In this document: positions 35,567-46,189 of the stretch, in pieces
How positions within the stretch are numbered: position 1 is the first letter of the stretch
Layout: each line of letters opens with the position of its first letter
DNA from: Candidatus Saccharimonadota bacterium
GTDB taxonomy: Bacteria; Patescibacteriota; Saccharimonadia; Saccharimonadales; Saccharimonadaceae
Reading direction: 5' to 3'
DNA: 64,000 bases
Assembly (NCBI GenBank): GCA_017406565.1
Contig: JAFQYG010000002.1
Location: 1 to 64,000 of the forward strand
The notes under the pieces: generated by a model
Seen by the model: the letters and a program-made list of their open reading frames with translations, nothing else
Told to the model about the DNA's origin: nothing
Database searches by the model: none
Position numbers and translations under genes: made by a program

Positions 35567-37180
35567 ATGAGTAAGTTCTTCTCTCTATTAAAAGCATCAA
35601 TGTCGGAGGGGATGAATGTTTTTCGTGTATATGGGAAGAAACAATCCAAGTTAGTTAGAATTAGTTTGCCGATAGTTTTAGCTATCATCATTATGGTGTC
35701 GGTGGCTGGATATGCCGATATGATGATGGAGCCACTAGCAGAAGTGGGGATGGAATTTGTAGTTTTGACTTTATATATAATTATGGCTGCACTTTTTATT
35801 TTGGTGGAAGGAATATATAAAGCTAGTGGCTTGTTGTTCAATTGCCGTGATGATGATTTGATGCTGTCTTTACCTGTCAAAAAATCCACAGTGTTAACTA
35901 TTCGGGTATTGAAATTCTATTTATTCGAAGTAATGATAAATGCGATAGTTTTTATCCCAGCGATGGTTGTCTATGCTATGAGGGTTGGAGTGGGGCCGTC
36001 TTTTTATTTAGTTTCTTTGACGGCACTTTTAATTCTTCCGATTCTACCAATTGTGATTGCGTCGTTAGTTGGAGGAATAATAGCATTTTCGTCGGCGCAG
36101 TTTAAACATAAGAATATAGCCCAAATCATCTTAACAACTTTGTTGCTCTTGGTATTATTATTTGTTTCTATTAACATTAAAGATATATTACAAACTTTGG
36201 CGCAAAATGCAAAAAGCGTGAATGAAATAATTACTAAATTGTATTATCCAGCTGGACAATATATACATTTAGTATTGGATTTTAAGTTTGTGGATTATTT
36301 GATTTTTATCCTTACTAATGTTGGATTATTTACATTAATGTTGCTGACGTTAGGTAGTGTATATTATAAGATTAATTCGCGAGTAAAAATTGTAAAAACC
36401 GATACGGCTTTGCGTAGTTATACTTTGAAATACAATCGACCTTTAATGGCATTGTTTAAAAAAGAAATTGGAAGATTTGTAAGTTCGCCAGTTTTTTTGA
36501 TAAATGCTGGTTTTGGATTAGTGCTTTACGTGGTGGTTGTGATTTTAGTATGCGTAAATATGGACGGGACTTTAGATATGTTTTCTAAGATGGGTGCTGA
36601 AATACCTGTGGAGGCGATAATTAATTATATGCCGGCGTGTTTGTTTGGGTTGATTTTCTTTACGTCAATGATGACTTCGATTACGAGTTCGATGATTTCG
36701 TTGGAGGGAAAATCATTTAATATTTTGAAAAGTTTACCAACGAATCCGGTGACAATAATTATGGCAAAAGTTTTGGCAGCGGTGGCGGTGATGATACCGA
36801 TATTGTTAGTTGGTGATATTGTAATGTTTGTTAGGTTTGATTTTGATATTTGGCAAATTTTAATGATTGTATGCTCATCTATAATTATGCCGCTTGTGTC
36901 GGAAGTGGTTGGTATAGTGATTAATTTGAAGTATCCTAAAATGAATGCACAGGATGATACGGAAGTGGTGAAGCAAAGTATGAGTTCAATGGTTGCAGTA
37001 TTTGTCGGTTTTGGGTCTTCGATTATGATGATATATATAATATATAATACATTTAATAATGGTCTTTCTGCTTCGGGAACAGTTGGTGCTGGGTTGTTGT
37101 TTGGTGTAGCGGCTTTGGTGCTTTTGTTGATTTATCTTTGGAGACGGGGAATTAAAGATTTTAATAGTATCAATGTGTAG
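35567..37180 (+). CDS. ABC-type exporter membrane subunit
   Basis: The 537-residue protein has about 12 hydrophobic helices with a large cytoplasmic loop near 275-300 (SRVKIVKTDTALRSYTLKYN). The layout resembles putative ABC exporter subunits with two fused six-helix halves. It starts immediately after the ATPase gene, so the two form one exporter. Short segments such as FNCRDDDLMLSLPVKKSTVL (about 89-108), typical of this permease type, place the coupling helix. Cargo unknown; drugs, lipids or peptides are possible. Confidence 0.8.
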   Translation: MSKFFSLLKASMSEGMNVFRVYGKKQSKLVRISLPIVLAIIIMVSVAGYADMMMEPLAEVGMEFVVLTLYIIMAALFILVEGIYKASGLLFNCRDDDLMLSLPVKKSTVLTIRVLKFYLFEVMINAIVFIPAMVVYAMRVGVGPSFYLVSLTALLILPILPIVIASLVGGIIAFSSAQFKHKNIAQIILTTLLLLVLLFVSINIKDILQTLAQNAKSVNEIITKLYYPAGQYIHLVLDFKFVDYLIFILTNVGLFTLMLLTLGSVYYKINSRVKIVKTDTALRSYTLKYNRPLMALFKKEIGRFVSSPVFLINAGFGLVLYVVVVILVCVNMDGTLDMFSKMGAEIPVEAIINYMPACLFGLIFFTSMMTSITSSMISLEGKSFNILKSLPTNPVTIIMAKVLAAVAVMIPILLVGDIVMFVRFDFDIWQILMIVCSSIIMPLVSEVVGIVINLKYPKMNAQDDTEVVKQSMSSMVAVFVGFGSSIMMIYIIYNTFNNGLSASGTVGAGLLFGVAALVLLLIYLWRRGIKDFNSINV

Positions 37181-37211
37181 TTTGGATTAGCTGACAATTT
37201 GTTTTGTTTGT

Positions 37212-37217
37212 TATAAT
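37212..37217 (+). promoter_or_regulatory. Leaderless-type -10 (TGTTATAAT) of the helicase gene
   Basis: TGnTATAAT ends exactly 6 bases before ATG 37224. Confidence 0.6.
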
Positions 37218-37223
37218 GGTGTA

Positions 37224-39224
37224 ATGGATAAGATTTTTGAAGGGTTAAATCAGGCACAAAGAGAAGCGGTGGAAGATTTAGAAGGTCCCTTACTGATTTT
37301 GGCGGGGGCTGGGTCTGGTAAAACAAGGACTTTGACACACAGAATTGCGAATTTGATTACTCATGGGATAAAACCTTCTAGCATTTTGGCGGTGACTTTT
37401 ACCAACAAGGCGGCTAACGAAATGCGAAGAAGACTATGGAAGCTTTTATATGGTTCTAATGATGTACCATCACGATCATTTATGCCATATATGGGGACAT
37501 TCCATGGAATTGCAGTGCGTATTTTAAGGCAAGAGGCAGATGCGGTGGGGATAGACAAAAATTTTGTAATCTATGATATGGATGACCAGGTATCTTTGAT
37601 TCGTCGAATTATGAAAGCATTAAAGTATACGGATGATAAAAGCTTGAAACCAAAATCAGTTCAGGCAATTATATCAAACGAAAAAAATCAAGGACATGGT
37701 CCAGAGGAATACGAAGCGAATACTTATTATCCTAATCAAAAAAAGATTGCAAAGATATTTTATCGTTATGAAGAAGAAAAACAAAAAGCGGGAGCATTAG
37801 ATTTTGATGATTTATTGTTGTATGAATTGAAGTTATTTAAAGAACATTCTGAAGTGCGTAAGCGTTGGCAGGATAGGTTTGACCACATTTTGATTGATGA
37901 ATATCAGGACACAAATATAGTGCAATATAATATTGTGAAATCGTTAGTGAATGAAAAGAAAAATATTTGTGTAGTAGGGGATGATTGGCAGTCGATTTAT
38001 TCGTGGCGCGGAGCGGATTTTACAAATATTCTGAATTTTGAAAAAGATTTTCCTGGTGCGAAAGTAATTAAACTGGAGCAGAATTATCGTTCGACAGGAA
38101 ATATTTTGGAAGCATCACAAAAAATCATCAATGAGAACAAACAACGTACGGATAAGACGTTGTTTACTGAGGCGGGAAAAGGCGAGCCGGTAGATATTGA
38201 ATCATTGCAAGATGAAAAAGCGGAAGCAAATTTTGTGGCATTAAAAATTTTGAATATGCAGCGCGATTATCCAGATTTAGCGGATTTCGCGGTATTATAT
38301 CGAACTAATGCGCAGTCCTATGCATTTGAAAAAGCATTTATGGACATGCATATTCCATATAAAATCGTAGGTGGTGTAAGATTTTACGATCGAAAAGAAG
38401 TGAAGGATGTGCTAGCTATATTGAGATTAATCGTTAATCAGCGTGATAAAGTGAGTTTGGTGCGGGTGTGTGGTAATGTGATTTCGGGTGTTGGTGAAGT
38501 TTCTTTGGCGAAAATTTTGATGGTGATGGATGTAATAAAAGGTGCTCAGCCTTTGATGAACGAAGAAATAGTTGAGGTATTAAAATCGGCTAAAGCGCGA
38601 AATGGATTCGGTAGGTTGGTGGATTTTTTGAAATCAGTTGAGATTGATGAGAACCCTGGTGAGATAGTAAAACGTACAGTAGAGAGATTTGATTTTAAGA
38701 AGTTGACGGATGATGGTACACCTAGCAGTGAAGAGAGAATGAGAAACCTAGAAGTGCTTGGTGCACAAGCGGCGGAGTATGATAATTTGGATGATTTTTT
38801 GGCTGATGCTTCGCTAATGTCATCTGCAGACGAATCTTCTGCGAAAAATGCAGTGACGTTAATGACTTTGCACGCTGCGAAAGGTTTGGAATTTCCGGTG
38901 GTGTTTATAGTAGGGTTGGAAGAAGGGTTGTTTCCTGGAAGCCGTTCGTTGGAAAATCAAGAAGATTTGGAAGAAGAAAGACGTTTGGCGTATGTAGGTA
39001 TGACAAGGGCAATGCAAAAATTATTTTTAACTTATGCTTTATCTCGTTTGTCTTATGGTAATCGTAGTTATAACATGCCGTCTAGATTTTTGACAGAGTT
39101 AGGCTATAATCCATATGGTTCAGCTGGTTTTAAGGATAGTGATGGTGATGGGTTTACGGATTTTGATGATTATGGTGATTCGGACTTTGACCCATTTCCG
39201 GATGATGTGCCGGTATTTGAATAA
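37224..39224 (+). CDS. uvrD: UvrD/PcrA-type superfamily 1 DNA helicase
   Basis: This 3'-5' helicase unwinds DNA in excision repair, mismatch repair and clearing of recombination intermediates. The 666-residue product carries motif I GAGSGKTRTL (about 29-38), Ia AVTFTNKAANEM, II LIDEYQDTN, III VVGDDWQSIYSWRGAD, IV LEQNYRSTGNILEAS, V LMTLHAAKGLEFPVVFI and VI EERRLAYVGMTRAM. The tail (SGDGFTDFDDYGDSDFDPFPDD) is acidic, where PcrA has a Tudor-like RNA polymerase-binding domain, which appears absent. The overall length is slightly below the usual 720-740. Confidence 0.95.
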   Translation: MDKIFEGLNQAQREAVEDLEGPLLILAGAGSGKTRTLTHRIANLITHGIKPSSILAVTFTNKAANEMRRRLWKLLYGSNDVPSRSFMPYMGTFHGIAVRILRQEADAVGIDKNFVIYDMDDQVSLIRRIMKALKYTDDKSLKPKSVQAIISNEKNQGHGPEEYEANTYYPNQKKIAKIFYRYEEEKQKAGALDFDDLLLYELKLFKEHSEVRKRWQDRFDHILIDEYQDTNIVQYNIVKSLVNEKKNICVVGDDWQSIYSWRGADFTNILNFEKDFPGAKVIKLEQNYRSTGNILEASQKIINENKQRTDKTLFTEAGKGEPVDIESLQDEKAEANFVALKILNMQRDYPDLADFAVLYRTNAQSYAFEKAFMDMHIPYKIVGGVRFYDRKEVKDVLAILRLIVNQRDKVSLVRVCGNVISGVGEVSLAKILMVMDVIKGAQPLMNEEIVEVLKSAKARNGFGRLVDFLKSVEIDENPGEIVKRTVERFDFKKLTDDGTPSSEERMRNLEVLGAQAAEYDNLDDFLADASLMSSADESSAKNAVTLMTLHAAKGLEFPVVFIVGLEEGLFPGSRSLENQEDLEEERRLAYVGMTRAMQKLFLTYALSRLSYGNRSYNMPSRFLTELGYNPYGSAGFKDSDGDGFTDFDDYGDSDFDPFPDDVPVFE

Positions 39225-39268
39225 AAATAGACATAAAAATAAAGCAAGCTTCTTACTTGCTCTTCGTG

Positions 39269-39344
39269 TGGTCAGGGTGATCGGACTTGAACCGACGACC
39301 TCAGCGTCCCGAACGCTGCGCGCTACCAACTGCGCCACACCCTG
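39269..39344 (-). tRNA. tRNA-Pro (anticodon CGG)
   Basis: Minus strand: acceptor CAGGGTG / CACCCTG, discriminator A, encoded CCA, anticodon stem CAGCG/CGCTG with loop TTCGGGA giving CGG, T arm GTCGGTTCAAGTCCGAT. First of three proline tRNAs within 300 bases. Confidence 0.94.
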
Positions 39345-39351
39345 ATAAGTG

Positions 39352-39428
39352 TGGTCTGGGATAGGAGATTTGAACTCCTGACCTCACGCACCCCATGCGT
39401 GCGCGCTACCAGGCTGCGCCAATCCCAG
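39352..39428 (-). tRNA. tRNA-Pro (anticodon GGG)
   Basis: Minus strand: acceptor CTGGGAT / ATCCCAG, discriminator A, encoded CCA, anticodon stem CACGC/GCGTG with loop ATGGGGT giving GGG, and T arm AGGAGTTCAAATCTCCT. Seven bases separate it from the CGG tRNA gene. Confidence 0.94.
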
Positions 39429-39454
39429 AGTACCTATATTATATCATATTAGAG

Positions 39455-39486
39455 ATAAAAAAATCACTCAAATCAATGAGTGAAAA
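39455..39486 (-). terminator. Terminator between the proline tRNA genes
   Basis: On the minus strand CACTCA and TGAGTG pair and are followed by ATTTTTTTAT. It lies after tRNA-Pro(UGG), so that gene is transcribed separately from the other two. Confidence 0.75.
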
Positions 39487-39562
39487 TGGTCTGGGTGACT
39501 GGACTTGAACCAGCGGCCTCGACTTCCCAAAAGTCGCGCGCTACCAACTGCGCCACACCCAG
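39487..39562 (-). tRNA. tRNA-Pro (anticodon UGG)
   Basis: Minus strand: acceptor CTGGGTG / CACCCAG, discriminator A, encoded CCA, anticodon stem CGACT/AGTCG with loop TTTGGGA giving UGG, T arm CTGGTTCAAGTCCAG. Completes the set of proline anticodons CGG, GGG and UGG. Confidence 0.94.
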
Positions 39563-39627
39563 GTACTTCTATTATATCATATTTTGATGATTTGTGTGCT
39601 AAAATAGAAGGATAAAGGAGAGAAAAA

Positions 39628-41568
39628 GTGGCGGATAATCTACCAAAAAATATACCAAAAAAGAAACCTACGGGGCGGAACAATACTAATAACACTTCAA
39701 ATACGGTGCGGAGTATATTGTTTTCTTTTATTTTGATTTGTTTTGGTGCTTTTTTAATTACTAATGTGAGCTATCGGGAAGCCGAGAAAAAGGAAGTGCC
39801 GATTTCGGATGTGATTCAGAGAGCGAATAATCCAGATGGAAATATTTCTAAAATTACAGTTGTTGGCAGTACACTTGATATCACTTTGAAGGATAATGAT
39901 AAACCGACTGAAACATCCCGTAAAGATGGTGCGGGGACTTTATATGATCAGGGATTGGTCAATCATTGTGAAGGACTATCTGGAGATGATTTGAAGTCTT
40001 GTGAGGAAAAATACCCAGTTATTGAATATAAAGAAGATGTAAATGCCTGGGGGATTGTATTTGATGTAGCTTTGACAGTGTTGCCAATTATAGCGTTGGT
40101 GGTGTTCTTTATGTGGGTGATGAAGCAAGCTAATGCAGCGAATAACCAATCGATGTCATTTGGTAAGTCTCGAGCACGACTCTATGGTCCAGACAAGAAA
40201 AAAGTGACGTTTAAAGATGTGGCGGGTAATGAATCTGCTAAGCAAGATTTAACTGAAATAGTAGATTTCTTAAAGAGTCCAAAGAAATATGAGAAATTGG
40301 GTGCGAAAATTCCACGTGGTGTGTTGCTTGCCGGTGATCCTGGTACGGGTAAAACTTTGATGGCGCGTGCGGTAGCAGGTGAAGCAGATGTGCCATTTTT
40401 CTCAATTTCTGGCTCAGAATTCGCGGAGATGTTTGTGGGTGTAGGTGCATCTAGAGTACGTGACTTGTTTTCAAAAGCTAAGAAAAACGCTCCATCAATT
40501 ATCTTTATTGATGAGATTGACGCGGTAGCGCATAAACGTGATGCTAGGGGCGGTGCTGGTCGCGAAGACGAGCAAACATTGAACCAGATTTTAGTTGAAA
40601 TGGATGGTTTTGATAATGATAGTGGTGTGATTGTGATGGCGGCAACAAACCGAGTGGATATGCTTGATAAAGCATTGCTTCGTCCTGGAAGGTTTGACCG
40701 TCATGTGAATGTGACATTGCCAGAAAGAAAAGATCGATTAGAAATCTTAAAAGTCCATTTCAAAGGAAAACCGATTGAAGAAGATGTTGATCTTGAGGCT
40801 TTGGCTAAGAAGACGGCCGGTTCGTCGGGTGCTGATTTGGCTAACATTGCAAATGAAGCGGCAATTACGGCGGCACGTGAAGGGCACAAGGCAATTTCCA
40901 ATAGTGACGTAGTAGAGGCATTTGAACGAGTAGCGATTGGTCCGGAACGTAAATCGAAAGTAATGAATGAAAAAGAGCGTAAGATTACCGCTTATCATGA
41001 AGCTGGACATGCGATTGTAGGGCATGTGTTACCTGATTCAGATCCAGTACATAAAGTAACAATTATTCCGCGTGGAAGTACTGGCGGTGTGACGTGGTTC
41101 TTGCCGCCAGAAGATAGAAGTTATAAGAGTATTTATGAGCTAAAGGATATTTTGGCACGAGCGATGGGCGGACGTGTTGCAGAAAAGTTGATTTTTGGAA
41201 CGGATGCAGTCACGACTGGTGCATCTTCGGATCTTCGCAATGTAGCAGAACTTGCTAAGTCAATGATCGTCGAAGAAGGTATGGGTTCGGAGACGCGAAA
41301 CTTAGTATTCCCATCTGAAGCAACTGGTTATTATACGATTACAACTGGTAAGCCGTATTCGGAAAAAACTGCTGAAACAATTGATGGTGAAATCAAAAAG
41401 CTTTCTAGCGAAGCAGCCGCACGAGCTGAAAGCGTATTAAAAGCAAACAAGGCGGTACTCGATAAACTAGCAGAAGAATTATTAGCACATGAGACGCTTG
41501 AAGAAGCAGAGCTTGAGCCAATTCTAAAGAATACTAAACTGCCCGAAGCTGCAAAACTATATAAATAA
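39628..41568 (+). CDS. ftsH: ATP-dependent zinc metalloprotease FtsH
   Basis: FtsH is a membrane-bound AAA+ protease that removes faulty membrane and regulatory proteins. The 646-residue product has two membrane helices (about 27-46 and 150-172), an extracytoplasmic domain with two cysteines between them, AAA+ motifs (Walker [12 protein letters not shown], Walker [17 protein letters not shown], second region of homology [20 protein letters not shown]) and the zinc site HEAGH at 457-461. GTG 39628 is preceded by AAAGGAGAGAAAAA. A TAAAAT at 39600-39605 with TGn is the likely promoter. The aminopeptidase gene follows after 15 bases. Confidence 0.97.
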   Translation: MADNLPKNIPKKKPTGRNNTNNTSNTVRSILFSFILICFGAFLITNVSYREAEKKEVPISDVIQRANNPDGNISKITVVGSTLDITLKDNDKPTETSRKDGAGTLYDQGLVNHCEGLSGDDLKSCEEKYPVIEYKEDVNAWGIVFDVALTVLPIIALVVFFMWVMKQANAANNQSMSFGKSRARLYGPDKKKVTFKDVAGNESAKQDLTEIVDFLKSPKKYEKLGAKIPRGVLLAGDPGTGKTLMARAVAGEADVPFFSISGSEFAEMFVGVGASRVRDLFSKAKKNAPSIIFIDEIDAVAHKRDARGGAGREDEQTLNQILVEMDGFDNDSGVIVMAATNRVDMLDKALLRPGRFDRHVNVTLPERKDRLEILKVHFKGKPIEEDVDLEALAKKTAGSSGADLANIANEAAITAAREGHKAISNSDVVEAFERVAIGPERKSKVMNEKERKITAYHEAGHAIVGHVLPDSDPVHKVTIIPRGSTGGVTWFLPPEDRSYKSIYELKDILARAMGGRVAEKLIFGTDAVTTGASSDLRNVAELAKSMIVEEGMGSETRNLVFPSEATGYYTITTGKPYSEKTAETIDGEIKKLSSEAAARAESVLKANKAVLDKLAEELLAHETLEEAELEPILKNTKLPEAAKLYK

Positions 41569-41583
41569 AGAAAGGAGTGAGTG

Positions 41584-44040
41584 ATGGAGAGGTTTTTAGA
41601 TTATTTTGTGCCCGAGAAATATGTACTTGACTTAGGTATTAATAAATTCAATAAAAAAATTGGTGGTGTAGTAGAGATTATCGGTGAAGCAAAAGAAGGA
41701 GTAATAAAGTTTCACGCGGTTGGGCTTGAAATAAAGCAAGTTTTTGCTGATGACAAAGAAGTGAAGTTTGAAGTGAAGGATGATGTTTTGACATTGTCTG
41801 ATGTGACGATAGGTAAAGTGACTATTACTATTAGTTATTTGGGGACTTTAAACGAGAATATGGAAGGGGCATATCTTTCAACTTATGATAATGATGGTGA
41901 GAAGGAAATCATTGTTGCAACGCAGTTTGAAAGTCATTATGCGAGACAGGCATTTCCGTGTATAGATGAACCGGCAGCAAAGGCAGAATTTGTTTTAAAA
42001 TTGACTGTGCCAGAAGTAGAAAACGAGTTGGTATTAGCTAATACACCGATAGCGGAAACAAAAAAATACTTTAAAGTGCCGGATGGTAAGTATACGATTT
42101 TTTACAATGATGATGGTAAAAAAGTTTCAGCAAAGTTTATAGAATATACTTTTGAAGACATGCCGAGAATGTCAACGTATTTATTGGCATGGGTAATTGG
42201 TAGATTGCATGGCAAAACTATTATAAATGAACATGGTGTAGAGATTACAACATATTGTGCTTTGAATCAGGATATCACTTGTGTAGATTACGCTAATGAG
42301 ATTGCGGCACGTAGTTTAGAATTTTATGATGATAATTTTGGTACGCCTTATCCATTGAAGAAATTAGATCAGGTGGCATTACCGGATTTTGAAGCTGGGG
42401 CGATGGAAAATTGGGGATTAGTCACTTATCGTGAATCAATGCTTTTGGCTTCGTCTGATGCAACACTAGGAACGCGAAAATCGGTAGCTTTAACTGTGGC
42501 ACATGAGTTATCGCATCAATGGTTTGGTGATCTTGTGACGATGAAATGGTGGGATGATTTGTGGTTGAATGAATCATTCGCTAGCGTAATGGAGTATTAT
42601 GCAGTAGATGCGATTCATCCAGAATATAAAATATTTGAATCATTCTTTACTGGTGATTGTTGTGCTGCATTACTACGTGATGCATATACTGGAGTGCAAT
42701 CAGTACATCAAGACGTGCATGATCCAGAGGAAATCGCGACTTTGTTTGATGGAGCAATCGTGTATGCTAAGGGTGCGCGATTGATGTTGATGTTGATTAG
42801 ATTAATGGGGTGGGAAGACTTTTGTAAAGGTATAACTGATTATTTTAAAAAGTTTGCATATAAAAATACCGTAGGAGATGATTTATGGGAGAGCCTTTCT
42901 CCTTATGCGAAGTTTGAACCAAAAGAATTAATGCATGCCTTTATTGATAAGCCTGGGTATCCGGTAATAACAAATTTGGAAGGAAATTTTGAAAAGTTTA
43001 GTCAGCAGAGATTCTTATTGGATGGTCCTTGTGTAGATGATGAGTGGCCGTTGCCTGAAGTATCGGAAGATATGAGCGGACATTATGTGTTGAATTTGAC
43101 GAGTGATGAATTTGAGAGCAGGCTTTCAAAGTTTAATGAACTCAAGTTAGAAGAAAAATTAAGATTATTGATTGACAGGGATTTAATTACGAAGGCTGGG
43201 TTGCAAAGTGCAGCGTCATTAGTATCACTTGCAAAAGAGTTTAAAAATGAAAACGCAGCAGCAGTTTGGAATAAAATTGCAGGATTAGTAGGGAACTTAA
43301 AAGTATATGTGGACGATGAATCTGTTGAAGAAAAGAACTTGAAAAAGTATGTATTTGATTTAGTCAATAGTAAACTGGCTGAAGTTGGAATGGTAACTAA
43401 TAAGGGTGATGATGAAAATATGATTCGGCTTAGAGCAAATTTGATGGCATTGGATTACTATGCTGAGGATGTTGATCGATTTAAACAATTAGTAGAAATG
43501 TATGATGATGATTACACTAAGATGGATGCAGAGATAAGGAGTGATATTCTGAGTGCGAAAGTTTATTTGGCGCCAGATGTGGTAAGTGATTTCTTGGAGA
43601 AATATAAGAAAATCGCCGACCCAGATGTGAGATTTGACTATTTAGCGGCGGCGACTATGGTGAAGGATAAAAAAGAATTAGACAGAATAATAGCGCTATT
43701 AGGTGAAAATGAGATTGTGAAACCACAGGATCAATTCTATTTGTTTATTTGGTTGTATCGTAATCCTAAATGTAGAGCGCAGGTGTTTGATTGGTTGACG
43801 AAAAATTGGGATTTAGTACGACGCATCAGTGGTGATAAATCTCTTGATAATTATCCAACTGCAATTGCACGTCTTGCACGTACAGAGGAAGAGTATGACA
43901 GATATCGTGAATTTTTCGAGCCGATGATGAATGATCCATCTTTGAAGCGAGCGGTGGAGATTGGTTTAAATGAAATCAAGGCAAGAATAGCGTTGATTTC
44001 TAAGTATGGAGATGAAGTGGTCGAAGCTTTAGCTGAATAA
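41584..44040 (+). CDS. pepN: M1-family aminopeptidase (aminopeptidase N type)
   Basis: M1 aminopeptidases remove N-terminal amino acids from peptides. The 818-residue product has the exopeptidase motif GAMENWGL and zinc site HELSH at residues 307-311 in VAHELSHQWFGDLVT, followed by the third ligand Glu in WLNESFASVMEYYA. ATG 41584 has AAAGGAG six bases upstream; a GTG at 41581 is the alternative. There is no signal peptide, so it is likely cytosolic and would help recycle peptides imported from a host or the medium. It follows ftsH by 15 bases and is probably co-transcribed. Confidence 0.96.
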   Translation: MERFLDYFVPEKYVLDLGINKFNKKIGGVVEIIGEAKEGVIKFHAVGLEIKQVFADDKEVKFEVKDDVLTLSDVTIGKVTITISYLGTLNENMEGAYLSTYDNDGEKEIIVATQFESHYARQAFPCIDEPAAKAEFVLKLTVPEVENELVLANTPIAETKKYFKVPDGKYTIFYNDDGKKVSAKFIEYTFEDMPRMSTYLLAWVIGRLHGKTIINEHGVEITTYCALNQDITCVDYANEIAARSLEFYDDNFGTPYPLKKLDQVALPDFEAGAMENWGLVTYRESMLLASSDATLGTRKSVALTVAHELSHQWFGDLVTMKWWDDLWLNESFASVMEYYAVDAIHPEYKIFESFFTGDCCAALLRDAYTGVQSVHQDVHDPEEIATLFDGAIVYAKGARLMLMLIRLMGWEDFCKGITDYFKKFAYKNTVGDDLWESLSPYAKFEPKELMHAFIDKPGYPVITNLEGNFEKFSQQRFLLDGPCVDDEWPLPEVSEDMSGHYVLNLTSDEFESRLSKFNELKLEEKLRLLIDRDLITKAGLQSAASLVSLAKEFKNENAAAVWNKIAGLVGNLKVYVDDESVEEKNLKKYVFDLVNSKLAEVGMVTNKGDDENMIRLRANLMALDYYAEDVDRFKQLVEMYDDDYTKMDAEIRSDILSAKVYLAPDVVSDFLEKYKKIADPDVRFDYLAAATMVKDKKELDRIIALLGENEIVKPQDQFYLFIWLYRNPKCRAQVFDWLTKNWDLVRRISGDKSLDNYPTAIARLARTEEEYDRYREFFEPMMNDPSLKRAVEIGLNEIKARIALISKYGDEVVEALAE

Positions 44041-44101
44041 GTATTCAAACTAGACATATTACCATAACTATGATATACTTATTTCGTAAGTAGGTTAATA
44101 C

Positions 44102-46084
44102 ATGAAAAAAACAAACACTTTTTTGAGAAATAGGGCAAAATATAGTTTGTTTTTGATTGCCGGTGTAGTGGTATCGTTTGTTATTACTAATAATGCTTTT
44201 GCTGATGATTATAGTCTCACCCTCACTTCCTCAGGTTCTCAAGATGTTAATATCTCAGCTAGTGCAGGTACAGCCATTAGTTCTGATTCTATTAATGTAT
44301 CTACTACATGTAGGTATGGCTATAACTTTACTATTAATACTTCAGTTAATAACAATAATCTATATCTCAATGGTAATAGCTCTAATAATGCATCAGGTAC
44401 TTACTTCTCACCAGTAGATGGTACTACTGCTCTGAATGCTTCCACTAATAAATGGGGCTATTATTATAATAGTAGTGCATCTAATACTCCAACTAGTACT
44501 AGTATCTTTTCACCAGTACCTACTCTAAATAATCCTGCTACGGTTAAAACTCCACTTACTACTCCAGCTTCTTCTGATATTAATGATAACTTTAATATCT
44601 ACTATGGTGTCTCATCATCTGATTCTATGCCTGTAGGTACTTATAAGATGATTCCTGATACTAATAATTCTAATAATGATGGTACTATTGTTTATACTGC
44701 TACGATTGCAGATACTTGCGTAAAATATACAGTACGTTTTAATGCTACTAGCACTTATGGTGGTATAGAATTGACTGGTAGCGGAACGATGAGTGATCAG
44801 TTAATATATGAAGGCGTGCTAACTTCTTTAAACTCCAATCTTTTTGTTGCGCCTAGTGGATATAAATTCAAAGAATGGAATACTTTGCAGGATGGAACGG
44901 GTGTTGCATATAAGGATGGGGTAGACGTTATGGATCTCGCTGTAGTAGGCAATACATTTAATTTATACGCTATTTGGGTACCGGTTTATACTATAAATTA
45001 TGATGGCAATAATGCCGATATCGGTATAACTATGGAGTCTAATCATTCTAACGTGGGGGAAGGTGATATAATAAACCTTTATCCAGCCAATTATAAACGT
45101 GATGGATATGGGTTTGCGGGTTGGAGTATGGAGCAATTAGATCCGGATGACAGTAATTTTCAGACAAGATTAGCTAGCGCAGTTAATAGCGGTAAGGTAT
45201 TTGGTCCTATGGCAACTATTGTTGCACCTCCATATCCAGGGTCCGATAGTGCTGTTTTGTATGCGATATGGGTAAAATCAGCTGGTGATATGCAAAATTG
45301 GTCTGGATGCTCTAACATGAATATTGGTGATGTTACTGCTCTTGAGGATATTAGAGATAATGATGTCTATGCTGTAGCAAAGCTTGATGACGGAAATTGT
45401 TGGATGATAGAAAACTTACGTTTAGATAATAATAGTATTAATCCAAATTGGGGAGATGATGATTTAAGTCAGGGTTTTGGTGGCGTATTCCATGGACTCG
45501 CTACTCCAGATCCTCCCAATTACTTTAATTATTCTACGGACTGGTCTAAACCTAATAGTTTGTATAGTATAGATGGTAGTACAATATATGTTGTCAGTGG
45601 TGGTATACGACTCCCGAGATTTGCTAATAGTAATACTGCGGATCCTGTGACATCACTTGGCAATACAAGAGCTGCTAGAATATATTCGTATGGTAATTAT
45701 TATAATTGGCCTGCTGCTGTTGCCAATACAACAAATACAAATAATCCATCTACTTCAATTTGCCCGAAAGGTTGGGAATTGCCAATTGGAGGCATTCAAG
45801 ACATAAATAAAAGTTATAATCATTTATTTGTTTCGATGGGATACACAGGGGATATAGGTCATTCTGAAGAATCTGAACAGTTTAGAGCTTATCCATATAA
45901 TTTTGTATATGCTAATACATTTGGTAATGCACTTGGAAAAATTGGTAAGTATTTTACGAGAACACAATTTAATTCTTGGAATATTTACGCATTATATTTA
46001 ACAGATGGGGAGGTAAGGGCAACTATTGCGCAGACCGATAACGTATATGATGGTTCGAGTGTTCGATGTGTTGTTGGCTCTTAG
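44102..46084 (+). CDS. Large secreted surface protein with repeat and Fibrobacter-type domains
   Basis: The 660-residue protein has a signal peptide (about 1-33, ending NAFA), a beta-rich Ser/Asn/Thr region, and two copies of a Listeria-Bacteroides-type repeat: PSGYKFKEWNTLQDGTG with LYAIW, and YKRDGYGFAGWSMEQ with LYAIWVKSAG. These are followed by a C-terminal Fibrobacter succinogenes-type paralogous domain (LDDGNCWMIENLRLDNN, SICPKGWELPIGG, ending SVRCVVGS). It is an intact paralogue of the interrupted gene at 11335. TGATATACT at 44070-44078 is a possible -10. It likely acts as an adhesin; the repeats are sequence units seen in Gram-positive surface proteins. Confidence 0.8.
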   Translation: MKKTNTFLRNRAKYSLFLIAGVVVSFVITNNAFADDYSLTLTSSGSQDVNISASAGTAISSDSINVSTTCRYGYNFTINTSVNNNNLYLNGNSSNNASGTYFSPVDGTTALNASTNKWGYYYNSSASNTPTSTSIFSPVPTLNNPATVKTPLTTPASSDINDNFNIYYGVSSSDSMPVGTYKMIPDTNNSNNDGTIVYTATIADTCVKYTVRFNATSTYGGIELTGSGTMSDQLIYEGVLTSLNSNLFVAPSGYKFKEWNTLQDGTGVAYKDGVDVMDLAVVGNTFNLYAIWVPVYTINYDGNNADIGITMESNHSNVGEGDIINLYPANYKRDGYGFAGWSMEQLDPDDSNFQTRLASAVNSGKVFGPMATIVAPPYPGSDSAVLYAIWVKSAGDMQNWSGCSNMNIGDVTALEDIRDNDVYAVAKLDDGNCWMIENLRLDNNSINPNWGDDDLSQGFGGVFHGLATPDPPNYFNYSTDWSKPNSLYSIDGSTIYVVSGGIRLPRFANSNTADPVTSLGNTRAARIYSYGNYYNWPAAVANTTNTNNPSTSICPKGWELPIGGIQDINKSYNHLFVSMGYTGDIGHSEESEQFRAYPYNFVYANTFGNALGKIGKYFTRTQFNSWNIYALYLTDGEVRATIAQTDNVYDGSSVRCVVGS

Positions 46085-46146
46085 TTTGAAGTGGGTTTGA
46101 CAATAGGATACTCTGCAATTAAATAATATTCAAACTATATAAGTAA

Positions 46147-46182
46147 CAAAAAATACGCCCACGGATGTGGACGTATTTTTAT
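46147..46182. terminator. Bidirectional terminator between surface protein gene and proS
   Basis: AAATACGCCCAC and GTGGACGTATTT form a stem with one mismatch, with A- and T-runs on either side. It serves both converging genes. Confidence 0.8.
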
Positions 46183-46189
46183 TGGTTAA

